From Ahaetulla prasina (lineage: Eukaryota > Chordata > Lepidosauria > Squamata > Colubridae), in contig NC_080539.1 of assembly GCF_028640845.1 (NCBI RefSeq), positions 104,930,554 to 104,994,553 on the forward strand: a DNA stretch of 64,000 nucleotides, read 5' to 3'. The notes under the pieces were generated by a model that did no database searches, had not been told where the DNA came from, and was given only the letters and a program-made list of their open reading frames with translations. Both the position numbers and the translations under genes were made by a program. Below are positions 45,228 through 56,390 of the stretch, piece after piece. Position 1 is the first letter of the stretch, and each line of letters starts with the position of its first letter.

Positions 45228-45232
45228 CTGAG

Positions 45233-46427
45233 TGACTGGAAAGGCCTGGATTGGTCTTCTAAAATCAGTGACGTGCTGAATACTGAAAGCTACATCAAAA
45301 GAAATGCAATCAAAGAGGTTCCAGATTCAATAAAAGAGTCAATGAAAGTCAGATTCAGACAAAATTACATTTTGAAATGTAAAAACAGAAAAAACAGATT
45401 CATGATTTGTTTTTAGATGCCTTACAACGTTTTTGCTTAACTTGATGCTTCAAATTCATCAGCTAAGGAAAAATAAGGATCTTTATATAGCATGAATTAC
45501 TTGTAGCATGAATAGGAATGCTCCCTATTATTATTATTATTTTAATGCTTTCACATTTTTAACCATTTAATAATTTTTATGATCGTTGTAAAAATCTTAT
45601 TGAAAATATTACATAGAATGATGGGATATTGATGATGATAAATAATCTAATCTATTGTGGCTTGCATATGTGTGTGTGTATGTGTTTCATATCATGAGCA
45701 TATTATTTCTGAAGTATATAGCTGGTGGCATTTCAGTATATTCTATAACCAAAATACTGCAAGCAAAGATTTCACAAAATTGGTTTGATTGGAATTCATA
45801 GAATTATTGTGTTCAAGAAAAAGATAAATATTTTAGTGTAAATACCTTGCAGAGTAGAACTTTTATTTTCTTGCAGTCTGCATCTTAACAACATCAACAC
45901 ATATCTAATATGTTCATTTCCTGGAGATTGTCATAAACACATTCTTTGCAATGGGAGATGTTCAAGTCTAGTAATATGAATTGTGGCCTTTGGGACTGGC
46001 AGTTTCATATCTTACCAACATTTTGTCATAAACATTCATTTCAGGTCTGAAACATTGACCTGCTACCATGAACAGAATGCTGACAGAGAATGTTATTCTT
46101 AGATTTAATCAGCTTGTACTTTTGGCACCTATTCCATGATGTGCCTAAGCATGCAACAAACAACCTTATCAAAAAGCTAAAGACTGTAGAATAAACTGAC
46201 TCATTCATTGGAGAAAAGGAAAGGGAATATTGCCTTTGCTTCCTGAGCACTTCATGCATTTTATTGTTAATTTTTAAAACACATCAGTGCTAAGCAACAG
46301 TCATAAACTTGGGTTTCTCCAGAACTATATCCATTTACTTAATGAAGAATACTTAGAATTTTTTGAGGTAGGACAAAGACGATAGCAGTAAGCAGAGCAA
46401 ATGATATCATTGTGTCAAACAAATGGC
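45233..46427. other. Unannotated low-copy DNA
   Basis: Short (TTA)n and (TG)n runs only. No gene recognised. Confidence 0.5.
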
Positions 46428-46854
46428 TGTGGTTGGGATTTTTTTTCATTTTGGGGAAGCAGTGTGGTTTCAGCCCTGGAAGCCATCTTTTTCTTTGGAT
46501 CTTCAGGGCTGCCACACTTAGTGCTGTGGGAAACTGGGAGGGGGGAATTGCATGGAGTGCAGAGATATCTAATAACATTCTTTTCTCTGGGAGTCAAGGT
46601 CATCCAGCCTGCACCTGGAGTGGCGTGACTAGGAGGCCTCTCCAGTTGGGACGGTGTATTGATTGGACCATGTGATGGACTTGTGGGTGCAGGGGAAGGG
46701 ACTTGGACTTTCTTTGAGGTGGGGAAAACCTGGAAGCTTTCAGATTTGGGTTTTCCCAGACGTGCCAATATGACATCTCTAATAAAATGGAACTTTGAGG
46801 AACTTCTAGCCTCGGAGTCTTCTTTCGTTGGGAGTGTTACTTGGAACCCTAACA
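46428..46854 (+). mobile_element. LTR-like fragment
   Basis: It ends in CTTGGAACCCTAACA after AATAAA at 46781-46786, with a U5-like CTCGGAGTCTTCTTTCGTTG in between, the usual layout of an ERV-type LTR. I find no matching left end or target duplication, so the start is approximate and the copy is probably 5'-truncated. Confidence 0.5.
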
Positions 46855-47088
46855 TATGGTGAGATTCATTGGACTTTTAAGTTTAACTTACCTATTTTGA
46901 TTGATTGGTTCAAAGTTACTACAGAACATCATGGCCTGAGAGTTTGGCTATCATTTATCAGTTGCAAAAATCCAGGTGATCACAAGATGGTAGCAAATAG
47001 ATGCCAAAATTCTATTTGCTGCCACCTACTGGTCAATTGGAGTTTTGCAGCTGAGGTAGGATAGACCTGCTTGAGAAACCATTTAAAC

Positions 47089-47267
47089 CAGTAGTGGGTT
47101 TCAAATCCTGTTGCTATCAGTTCGCTTGTGGATGCACATGTGCTCGTTCACACGATGCTTTTGCACATGCGCAGAAGCTTCTGCGTATGCGCAAAGATTT
47201 CCGGGTGGTGGGCGGAGCCTCTACCGGTTTGCCCAATCCGGGGTGAACCGGTAGCAACTCACCACTG
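47089..47267. mobile_element. hAT-type MITE, GGTGGGTT subfamily
   Basis: CAGTAGTGGGTTTCAAATCC and GGTAGCAACTCACCACTG are the ends. A perfect 8-bp target duplication, atttaaac, lies at 47081-47088 and 47268-47275. It contains TGCGCAGAAGCTTCTGCG, a short palindrome. Confidence 0.93.
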
Positions 47268-47275
47268 ATTTAAAC

Positions 47276-47711
47276 CCAAGTTTCCCCAGTCATAAAATCA
47301 AGACTTTAATTACAATGACTGCAGACTTACTGCTTCCTAGTGGATTACCAGATTTTTACATCTTGGATGGTTGTTTATGAATTGTTATATTTTTCCCTTC
47401 CATAAGGAATCAGAGATATCAAAGCAATAAAATCAATAGCAACCAGAATGGATATGGTACTTTAGGCCAGTATCTGTGCTGGCTGACCTTGGCTCCCTGG
47501 AACAGAAGTTTGAGAAAGAGACTCTTTTTCTTGTTAATTTTTTTAAAAAGTCTGATCACATGCATATGAATTAATCTACTCCTCTCATTTCGACATAAAT
47601 ACCCACAAAATGCATGTCTTTCAGGTATAAACACCTAGCTGCTTTATAGAATTGTTTATTAGTCAAGCCAGGAGAAAGAGTGGTTTGGATAGGGGACAGA
47701 TGGACATTAAT
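47276..47711. other. Unannotated low-copy DNA
   Basis: Nothing recognised. Confidence 0.5.
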
Positions 47712-47897
47712 TGATGAAGGTATCTTTTCTTTTATGTACACTGAGAGCATATGTACCAAGACAAATTCCTTGTGTGTCCAATCACACTTGGCCAATAAAA
47801 AATTCTATTCTATTCTATTCTATTCTATTCTATTCTATTCTATTCTATTCTATTCTATTCTATTCTATTCTATTCTATTCTATTCTATTCTATTCTA
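47712..47897 (+). mobile_element. Snake CR1-type LINE 3' end with (TATTC)n tail
   Basis: AAGACAAATTCCTTGTGTGT and CAATCACACTTGGCCAATAA are followed by 18 TATTC units (47806-47895). It is the inverted counterpart of 48051-48300. Snake CR1 elements are known to seed AATAG-type microsatellites from their 3' ends. Confidence 0.85.
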
Positions 47898-48050
47898 ATG
47901 AAAGAAGATCTTGAGGAAGGAAAGGAAAGAAAACCAAATCAGTTTAAAAGATTTAAGTTCTATTTATTATAGGGCTGCTATATCTGAGCTACAAAGATCT
48001 GGATTTAACAGTTGCCTGGATTTTTGCAATCCAAATCTGATTACTTGTAG

Positions 48051-48300
48051 AATAGAATAGAATAGAATAGAATAGAATAGAATAGAATAGAATAGAATAG
48101 AATAGAATAGAATAGAATTCTTTATTGGCCAAGTGTGATTGGACACACAAGGAATTTGTCTTGGTGCATACGCTCTCAGTGTACATAAAAGAAAAGATAC
48201 GTTCATCAAGAATCATAAGGTACAACACTTAATGATAGTCATAGGGTACAAATAAGCAATCAGGAAACAGCTATTTGCTACCTTAACTCTTAGAAAGGCA
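48051..48300 (-). mobile_element. Snake CR1-type LINE 3' end with (AATAG)n tail, inverted
   Basis: Thirteen AATAG units (48051-48115) are followed by the same LINE 3' sequence as above in reverse complement. It extends about 90 bases further into the LINE body. The 153-base spacer between the two tails (47898-48050) is unrelated sequence. Confidence 0.85.
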
Positions 48301-48631
48301 GGCAACGTATGCATGTTTTGAATTAGTCAGTCAATCAATCAATAATCCACTGGTGTTTTGGAGACCCGAGAGCAAAGAGAACCTAATAGTACTAGCTTCA
48401 TTCTCCAACAATCTTCTGCCCTAACCAGGATTTAGATATTATTATTATTACTTCTTTTACTACATTTTTTTTACTGATTACTGATTATTACATTAAACAA
48501 TAGCAGCACCAATAAATTTTGATCTGAAAATTGTCCTTCCTTCCCTCCATCTTGCCAGACTTAGTGAAATAAGAATGTATTTTCAATTGTATCGAAAGAT
48601 AGGTGGCTTGCTTCACTAACAGAATCAGTTC
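48301..48631. other. Unannotated low-copy DNA
   Basis: Short ATT repeats near 48441; nothing else recognised. Confidence 0.5.
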
Positions 48632-48634
48632 GAC

Positions 48635-48709
<75 letters not shown>
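48632..48709. repeat. (AAT)n microsatellite at an L2 3' end
   Basis: About 25 ATA/AAT units directly abut the L2 3' tail and probably grew from it. Confidence 0.95.
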
Positions 48710-50055
48710 TTAATTCTTATACCGCCCTTCTCCCGAAGGACTCAGGGCGGTTAACAGCCAGATAAAATACAATACAGTACAATATAATAAAATCCAATTA
48801 AAAACTTATTCGATGTGGCTAATAATTTAAAATTATAAAATACATAGTATAAAACCCCATTTAAAATCCAATTTAAAAACCCATTTTATGCCAGTCCTGC
48901 TCGGAAAAATAAATAGGTCTTCAGCTCGCGGCGAAAAGTCTGGGGGTCAGGAAGTTGATGGAGTCCAGGGGGAAGTTCATTCCAGAGGGTAGGTGCCCCC
49001 ACAGAGAGGGCTCTCCCCCTGGGGGTTGCCAGCCGACATTGTTTGGCTGATGGCACCCTGAGGAGACCCTCTCTATGGGAGTGTACCGGTCGGTGGGAGG
49101 CATATGGTAACAGAAGGCGGTCCTATGCCATGGAGCGCTTTAAAGGTGATAACCAGCACCTTGAAGTGCACCCGGAAGACCACAGGCAGCCAGTGCAGCT
49201 TGCGCAGGAGAGGTGTTATATGAGAACCATGAGTGGCCCCCTCTATCACCTGCGCAGCTGCATTCTGGACCAACTGGAGCCTCCGGGTGCTCCTCAAGGG
49301 AAACCCCATGTAGAGAGCATTGCAGTAGTCCAGGCGAGAAGTGACGAGGGCATGAGTGAACGTGCATAGGGAATCCCGGTCTAGAAAGGGGCGCAACTGG
49401 CGAACCAGGCGTACCTGGTGAAAAGCTCTCCTGGAGATGGTCGCCAAATGATCTTCGAAAGAAAACCGTCCATCCAGGAGAATGCCTAGATTGTGCACCC
49501 TCTCCATTGAGGCCAATGATTCGCCCCCAACAGTCAGCAGCGGTTGCAGCTGACTGTACCGGGATGCCGGCATCCACAGCCACTCAGTCTTGGAGGGGTT
49601 GAGCTTGAGCCTGTTTCTCCCCATCCAGATCCGTACGGCCTCCAGACACTGAGACAACACTTCGACAGCTTCATTGGGGTGGTCAGAGGTGGAAATGTAC
49701 AGCTGGGTGTCATCAGCATACAGTTGATAACTCACCCCAAAACCACTGATGACCTCATCCAGCGGCTTCATATAGATGTTGAACAGGAGAGGCGAGAGAA
49801 CCGACCCCTGTGGCACCCCATACAGGAGGCGCCTTGCGGTCGATCTCTGCCCCCCCTGCCAACACCGTCTGCAATCGGTCGGAGAGATAGGACGAGAACC
49901 ACTGAAAAACGGTGCCTCCCACTCCTAAACTCCCCAACCGTCGCAGCAGGATACCATGGTCGATGATATCAAAAGCTACTGAGAGTCTAGAAGGACCAGG
50001 GAAGAGGAATAACCCCTGTCCCGAGCCCTCCAGAGGTCATCCACCAACGTGACAA
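48710..50055 (-). mobile_element. L2-clade LINE, 5'-truncated
   Basis: Colinear with about 39505-40820 of the longer L2, less decayed in the RT. The 3' stem-loop is CCGCCCTTCTCCCGAAGGAC at 48722-48741 (plus strand). It stops at GACAAGATCC near 50055. Confidence 0.92.
49073..49816 (-). pseudogene. L2 ORF2 RT motif B to C-terminus
   Basis: 247 residues. PQGSVLSPLLFNIY (2-15) is RT motif B and YADDTQLY (32-39) is motif C with both aspartates intact. HNLGILLDGRFSFEDHL, LDYCNALYMG and LRKLHWLPV follow. Motif A lies upstream in another frame (49755-49937). It is the best-preserved L2 RT in the window but lacks the endonuclease and the first RT motifs. Confidence 0.92.
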
Positions 50056-50707
50056 GATCCCCCTTTGTTTTTTTTAGAGCTGGGATCTCCCCACCACCTT
50101 CTCAAGCAAGGCAGCCCTGGTGGCAGATCTAGGCAGCTGTGTTCTGCCAGCCTTTTAATGGCATACTAAGAAGGAGAAGATGAGGACTCCATATGAGAAA
50201 AGCATTAACACGGTATAATCCAATCAGAATCTTTGAAAAGAGTTCTTATATGGTTCTATGCAAATGCCTTTGCAAACAGGCTAAATAAATATATAAAACA
50301 ACCTCCTTGGGCTATCCTATATATGTCTACTCAGAAATAAGTCCCATTGTGTGTAAACAATTTTACTCCCAGATAAGAGGAAAGTGGCTTAAAATACGCT
50401 CTGTGATTTGGTGTGCACCAGTGATTTAAGTAATAAATTTGGTAGTACCTGAAATAAACAGGTTTAAATAGTTGCAACGGAAATAATCCCATTACTAGGC
50501 AGAAACTCTCTGTTAGAGACTTTATTCCTAAAAAAATTGTGCTGTAAACTAAAGTAAGATTGCATTTATTTATTTATTTAAAAAGTGTCCATGTCTAAAA
50601 ACATCTGTGCCTGTGTGATCCTAGAATATATTTTAAGGAAACTATCTAATGCACCCATTATTAAAAGCTGTTACTTGCTGAAAATGCAACTATTATAGTT
50701 TGTAAAT
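50056..50707. other. Unannotated low-copy DNA
   Basis: No repeat or exon recognised. Confidence 0.5.
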
Positions 50708-50973
50708 CCCGTATTTCCCAAAAAATAAGACCCTGTCTTATATTTTTTGAACCCCGAAATAAACGCTTGGCCTTATTTCCAGGGAGGTCTTATTATTTTG
50801 GGGTGCATGGAGCAAAATGGGGCTCCTCTTGCCATCTTACCTGATTTCCAGCTCTGTGTTTAAATATTTTCAGGGAGGGCTTATTTTCTGGGGGAGGCTT
50901 ATTTTAGCACATGCGCTCAAAAGCCCGATTGGGCTTATTATCAGGGGATGTCTTATTTTCAGGGAAACAGGGT
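50708..50973. mobile_element. Tc1/mariner-type MITE, TTTCCCAAAAAATAAG family
   Basis: CCCGTATTTCCCAAAAAATA and GTCTTATTTTCAGGGAAACA are the ends. The interior is longer than in the 11742 copy and has further internal GGCTTATTTT repeats. Confidence 0.85.
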
Positions 50974-51110
50974 AAGCTATGAATTAATTATACACAAACA
51001 AGTGTTTTAATAATATTTTCTGAAGAAAAAAATATGTCTATGTAATCTTATAATAACAAAAATAATAAACTTGAACTTCTTTCTTGCTTGTGTATTTCAT
51101 TTCACTAGGG

Positions 51111-51182
51111 CAGGGGTCTGCAAACTTGGCTGTTTTAAGACTTGTGGACTTCAACTCCCAGAGTTCCTCAGCCAGCTTTGCT
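51111..51182. mobile_element. Half of a palindromic hAT-type MITE
   Basis: The left arm CAGGGGTCTGCAAACTTGGC through GTTCCTCAGCCAGCTTTGCT is present but the right arm is replaced by the sequence starting TTAACATTTTTACATT at 51182. Confidence 0.85.
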
Positions 51183-51244
51183 TAACATTTTTACATTATT
51201 TTTCCACTTCCACCCCTTAATATTGAAATGTAGATCTTCCACAT
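51182..51244. repeat. 60-bp segment shared with 56037-56099
   Basis: TTAACATTTTTACATTATTT, CCACCCCTTAATATT and AAATGTAGATCTTCC occur in both places with few differences. In both places the segment lies at a break in another element. Confidence 0.85.
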
Positions 51245-51351
51245 GCTATTTCTCCTTCACATGCTATTTCAGGGACAGGACAGAGTGAAGCAGTCACTTT
51301 AGATAGCTGCTTTTGATGACTATTATAGAACAGACAATACTGTACACTCTA

Positions 51352-51830
51352 CAGGTAGTCCTCAATTTATCCGCAAAATTGTGAAAGAATTGTTGTTGTG
51401 GCAGTTGTTAAGTGAGTTGTGATCCATTTTATGAACCTTTTTGCTCTGGTTGTTAAGTGAGTCTCGCTTTCTCCATTGGCTTTGCAGGGATGTCAAACTC
51501 GCAGCCAGATGCATCAGGTGTTGGCCACCCCCCCCTGTTTTAGCAAAGGGGGGGAAAGTTGTGATACATCATGTGATGACAATGTGACAGTGCGAGTTTG
51601 ACATCCCTGGTATAGAAGCTCCCTAAGAAAGTTGCAAACAACAATCCCAAGATCCTGGTATGCTGCAACCATTGTAAACGCAGGCTGGTTGCCAAACACC
51701 CAATGTTTGATCATGTGACTAGAGATGCTGCAGTTGTCGTAAATGTGAAAACTGGTCATAAGTCACTTTTTTCAGTGACGTTGTAACTTTGGATGGCCAT
51801 TAGAAATGATTGTAAATCAAGAACTACCTG
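51352..51830. mobile_element. Tc1/mariner-type MITE with a nested hAT MITE
   Basis: CAGGTAGTCCTCAATTTATC to TCAAGAACTACCTG, with intact TA on both sides (51350-51351, 51831-51832). It is split by 51485-51609. Confidence 0.92.
51485..51609. mobile_element. hAT-type MITE, GGATGTCAAACT family
   Basis: CAGGGATGTCAAACTCGCAG and GCGAGTTTGACATCCCTG are inverted ends, like the elements at 58457 and 61499. The 8-base flanks (tggctttg, gtatagaa) do not match. Confidence 0.88.
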
Positions 51831-51899
51831 TAGTTATTTGACGTTTTGTTTCTTGTGCTAGATAGCAAAAATTGTAAAATTTTCTGTCTTAACCACCAA

Positions 51900-52175
51900 G
51901 CGGTGTGGCTCAGGCTGTAAGAAGCCTGTTATTAAACACAGCTGCCTGCAATTACTGCAGGTTCTAGTCCCACCAGGCCCAAGGTTGACTCAGCCTTCCA
52001 TCCTTTATAAGGTAGGTAAAATGAGGACCCAGATTGTTGGGGGGGGCAATAAGTTGACTTTGTATATAAATATACAAATAGGATGAGACTATTGCCTTAC
52101 ACAATGTAAGCCGCCCTGAGTCTTCGGAGAAGGGCGGGATATAAATGTAAAAAAATAAAAAATAAATAAAAATAA
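51900..52175 (+). mobile_element. tRNA-derived SINE with L2-type 3' tail
   Basis: Second copy of the 32141 family: GGTGTGGCTCAGGCTG head, GGTTCTAGTCCC B box, and GCCGCCCTGAGTCTTCGGAG with AAGGGCGGGATATAAATG at the 3' end. An A/T-rich tail follows. Confidence 0.92.
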
Positions 52176-54201
52176 TTTAATTAACCTAGGACAGGATGCT
52201 GGTAAAATGCTTTGGAAAAGGTCCTGAGGATTGTTGAAATTTAAACAAGAAACACTGAGTGTGTGTTACCGTATATTATGAATGTTGAGTATGTAGAATA
52301 TTCAGAGTAGCTACACCTGCTTACTTGGCAGTATGCGAGGAAGAATGTGGGGTACTTGCTTTTTAAGTGAAACTGTTAAATCATGACAGGAAATCACTTA
52401 GCATAATGGCAGTTCTGTTTATTTAGTGGCCACAATTGCCATCCAGAGTATTAAAAAAAGGAGCCCATATCTCTCCACTTTAGGCTATTTTCAAAAGTTA
52501 TCATTTCCCCAACCTGTCTAATGAAACTGTTAAAATTGCATCAGCTTGACTAAAACTCAGCAATTTTATTCAGGAATCCCAATTCTCACAGGATTTTGTC
52601 ATTGTCAGATAAAGTTCTGGCAATTTCTGGAAAATGTCAGAATGTCCTAATATTTTACTGCTTGACATTTTAAATTGTTGACATTTTTTTCAAAAAAAAA
52701 AAGTGTTCTCACAATGCTTTTGATAACGCTTTTTGGCCAGGCCAGATGGGCGCTGTCACCAGAGGCTCCATATTTATTGGTCCTGCAGTAAGTAGCCAGA
52801 GCCCATTTGATGAAAGGAATACCCTATTTCTATCCAGATAAAATCAGAATCGGACCCTGGCCAAAGCTGATAGATCTTTGTTGGCAACCTAAGTACATAA
52901 ACTGGAGAGAAGATGATGGCTTCTCTTTGGCAGTTGCCTCATTCTGGCTGCCAGCCAGTTGCAGTGAGCCTAATGAGAATGAGCTAATTTTTCAGTTGCC
53001 TGAGCCAGAAGTGCAATTGGAGGTGCCTCTGCAGAAAATGCAGCCTTCATATTTTTGATGGCTCACCCTTTGCGATTGCTTATCGTACCAAACTTCTCAC
53101 AGGTATTTGAGCTGTTTGCTGGCAGCAAGCCCAGGTGTGATGTAAGGGACCTTCTCTGCCCACCCCCCTTCCTTGGCCTACTGCCAGTTATCATGTGGTG
53201 CTGCTTCAGCACAAGAGGCAGATCAGCTGCCAGCAACGGATTAGCCCATCAGGGAGTGTGCTGGGTGGCAGCTCTGCCTTTGCTCTGCAGGGTCACAGAG
53301 GGGGAGCAGGCTGCGTCAGTCTCACAGGCCCCTTCCGCAAGACCTCCCACCACGCTGCTTTGCCACTTAATGAGCAAACCAATTAGCGAGTCACTGTTTA
53401 TTTGCAAGGGGAACAAAGTGAGGGAAAGTTGACAAACTGAATTGCAGCTCCTTTTTCTTTTCATATCCCACCGGTTGCTCATTTGGGGCAATTTGGAAAG
53501 CATGACAACATTACAAAGGCTTGCATTGCAGGTCTTCAGGTTTACAGGGAGCAGGAGAAAGAGCGACTGTGAGAACGCAGCCCCCCTTTGCAAAGAATAA
53601 CATGAAGAGAGTTTCACAGTTCTGCACAACAAGCCAACTGATGGCAACAGCTGAGGTTCAAAGCCCGGCAGTTACACACTGTATTATGAAATCTTGGTGG
53701 GTGAGGGCCAAGCTTGGAACTGAAATAGAAGGCCACTGAGGCAACATTGCTACCAGAACAGCTTCCATTGCGTGGCATAATCACTTGCTTTATTTGCAAG
53801 CTGTTTTCATTTGAGCTGCATAAAGTTATATTTTCTTCTTGAGCTGAATAAAATTGACTGGTATAGAAAAGGGGCTTGGATTAAAAATGATATTTAGATG
53901 CTCTCTTTGGCCCTCTTCTCCATTTTCTGTTCAACACTTATGTGACAACTTTAAAAATCAGTATTGGCATTAATGTGAATCTAAATATGTGTGAGGAAAA
54001 AGAGGAATTTATTTATTTATCAGATTTAACAATGCAGATAAAAGGGCCAGGGCTTCAATACCTTGGTGGCAGATATAAAGAGACAATCATAATGAATCAA
54101 TAAAGGGGAACTAATTGTTTTAAAAATGCTCTTTCTTTCCTACTGAGATGCAAAAGGACATAATTGTGCTGCAGTTTCGAGGAGAAATTATTCTTCCATT
54201 G
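52176..54201. other. Low-copy DNA, candidate conserved non-coding sequence
   Basis: Two short ORFs (52807-53058, 53055-53432) show no domain. The stretch 53340-53860 is non-repetitive, with words such as CACTTAATGAGC, CCAATTAGCGAG and TGTTTATTTGC, which resemble homeobox and forkhead sites. That would fit an enhancer but proves nothing. Confidence 0.35.
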
Positions 54202-55135
54202 TTTTTTATTTATTTATTTTATTTATTTATTTTGTCACAACAATATATGTAACTATCATACAGAAAGGTTATATAGTATATAGAGGTATAGAAGAAAAGA
54301 AAAACAATAGGACAGGAATGGTAGGCACGTTTGTGCGCTTATGCACGCCCCTTATGGTCCTCTTAGGAATGGGGTTAGGTCAATAGTAGAAAGTTTTTGG
54401 TTAAAGCTTTTGGGATTATGAGAAGAGACCACAGAGTCAGGTAAAGTATTCCAAGCACTGATGATTCTGTTACAGAAGTCATATTTTCTGCAATCTAGAT
54501 TAAAGCGGTTGACATTAAGTTTAAATCTATTGGTTGCTCTTGTATTATTGCAATTAAAGCTGAAGTAGTCTTTGACAGGAAGGACATTACAAGAGATGAT
54601 TCTATGAGTTAAACTTAGGTCTTGTCGAAGGCGACGGAGTTCCAAGTTTTCCAAGCCCAGGATTTCAAGTCTAGTGGGATAAGGTATTTTGTTGTTTACA
54701 GAGGAATGGAGAACTCTTCTTGTAAAATATTTCTGGACACGTTCAATTGTATTGATGTCAGAGATATGGTGAGGGTTCCAAACAGGTGAGCTGTATTCTA
54801 GAATTGGTCTAGCAAATGTTTTATATGCTCTGGTTAGTAGTGTAGTGTTTTTGGAAAAGAAGCTATGCAAGATTAGGTTTACAACTCTTAGAGCCTTTTT
54901 TGCTATGTATTTGCAGTGGGCTTTGGCACTTAGATCATTTGACATGAAAACTCCAAGGTCTTTAACGGGATGGGGGTCATCTGTAAGGTAATGTCCATCA
55001 AGCAAGTACTTAGTGTTTGGGTTCTTTTTTCCTATATGTAAGACTGAGCATTTGCTGGTTGAGATTTGGAGTTGCCAAGTTTTAGACCAAGCGGTTAGAT
55101 GATCAAGGTCTTTTTGAATGATAGATGTATTATCA
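54202..55135 (-). mobile_element. CR1-group LINE 3' part, TTTTGTCACAACA family
   Basis: The longest copy of this LINE here: tail at 54202-54230, 3' UTR to 54351, ORF2 C-terminal half to about 55135. It gives the reference for the copies at 8021 and around the PLE. Confidence 0.92.
54352..55005 (-). pseudogene. CR1-group LINE ORF2 C-terminal domain
   Basis: 217 residues downstream of the RT catalytic core. DLGVFMSNDLSAKAHC, ARPILEYSSPVWNP, IERVQKYFTRRV and RLEILGLENLELRRLRQDLS form the conserved post-RT region of CR1/Jockey-group LINEs. The frame is open to the stop after FLRGP. The upstream part, KTWQLQISTS-like text to 55135, continues in another frame. The RT motifs with catalytic aspartates are absent through 5' truncation. 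Confidence 0.9.
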
Positions 55136-55847
55136 GTGGTGTCCTCTTACTTTGTGAAATTCATAGAAAAAAAAAAGAGAGATAGAAGAATTAGTGAGTT
55201 CAGTAACCCGTCTCTTTATGCCTACATCAAAGAATACTCCTACACAGGAATGGAATCCACAGAGAGATGTTCCAGAGGTATAAATGACTCAATGATCCGT
55301 TAACACTTCCGCTTATAATGACTCCTGCATCTAACAAGCAGTGACATAATCCTTTTCAATTCCAGGAAGGCTGAATCTCTTCGTCTGTTTTGCTGTTGTT
55401 TATGACACACTTTGTGAGACAGAGATACAAAGAAAGGGAGGGAGAGTTAATTTGCCTTTGAAAAATATCATGGCAAATAATGTGGGTAAACTGCTGAGTT
55501 TAGTAGGATTTCAATATGCGATGAGGAGTCTGTTAAAAATCTAAAATCTTGGCACTATAACTCAAACCAATTAACTCAATTTTATTGATCTGGGGGTAAG
55601 GACTGAAGTATTTTTTAAGCCACTGATTACTCTGGAAACACTTGCATTGATCTGAACATTTCCTTTATTCGTGTTGTCATGATCTGATTATTGAACGACA
55701 CCACCATTCAAGGCAAATATTTAATGCATTTTAATATAAACTATGGTTGACATTAATTACACTTATATAAAAGGAAGTTGCATGTATATCTCTACCACCT
55801 GGGGGGGAAAAATAGACCTGCAGTAACGTTGCAGAAGACAGGACACG
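55136..55847. other. Unannotated low-copy DNA
   Basis: Nothing recognised. Confidence 0.5.
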
Positions 55848-56390
55848 GTGGCTCAGTGGCTAAGATGCTGAGCTTGTTAATCGAAAGGTCCAGACATTAT
55901 GTTCCATTCCCAAATCAGTAAGTGGTGTGCATCCTTGATATGAACTAAGCATCAGCTGTAGCTCTAAGTTTTAGTTAGGAGCTGCAACTCCAATTCTATG
56001 AATGGAATCTATTGAGAATAAAGCATCAGGTATCACTTAACATTTTTACATTATTTTTCTTCTTCCACCCCTTAATATTAAAATGTAGATCTTCCAGTTC
56101 AGCAGTTTGAATCCCTAGTGCCGCATAACAGGGTGAGCTCCTGTTACTTGTCCAACCTAGCAGTCTGAAAGCATGTAAAAAATGCAAGTAGAAAAATAGG
56201 GACCACCTTTGGTGAGAAGATAACAGCGTTCTGTGAGCTTTTGGTGTTTAGTCATGCCGGCCACATGACCACGGAGACGTCTTTGGACAGCGCTGGCTCT
56301 TCAGCTTTGAAATGGAGATGAGCACCGCCCCCTAGAGTTGGGAACGACTAGCACATATGTGCGAGGGGAACCTTTACCTTTACCTTTAAC
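55848..56390 (+). mobile_element. tRNA-derived SINE with TTTACC tail, split by an insertion
   Basis: The head ACACGGTGGCTCAGTGGCTA (A box) to AATCGAAAGGTCCAGA ends near 55903. It resumes at CAGTTCAGCAGTTTGAATCC (B box) near 56097. The long body includes GTCATGCCGGCCACATGACC and GCACCGCCCCCTAGAGTTGG and ends GGAACCTTTACCTTTACC. The ~190-bp interruption carries the 60-bp segment shared with 51182. Confidence 0.88.

Noticed and set aside
46428..46854. Complete solo LTR
   Set aside because: The right end and polyA signal are convincing, but no left end or target duplication was found, so it is called only LTR-like.
47806..48115. CRISPR-like or satellite array
   Set aside because: The repeats are 5-bp microsatellites without spacers, attached to LINE 3' ends.
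52807..53432. Two overlapping plus-strand ORFs as a gene
   Set aside because: No domain, no recognisable protein and no splice context; composition is compatible with chance ORFs in a less AT-rich stretch.
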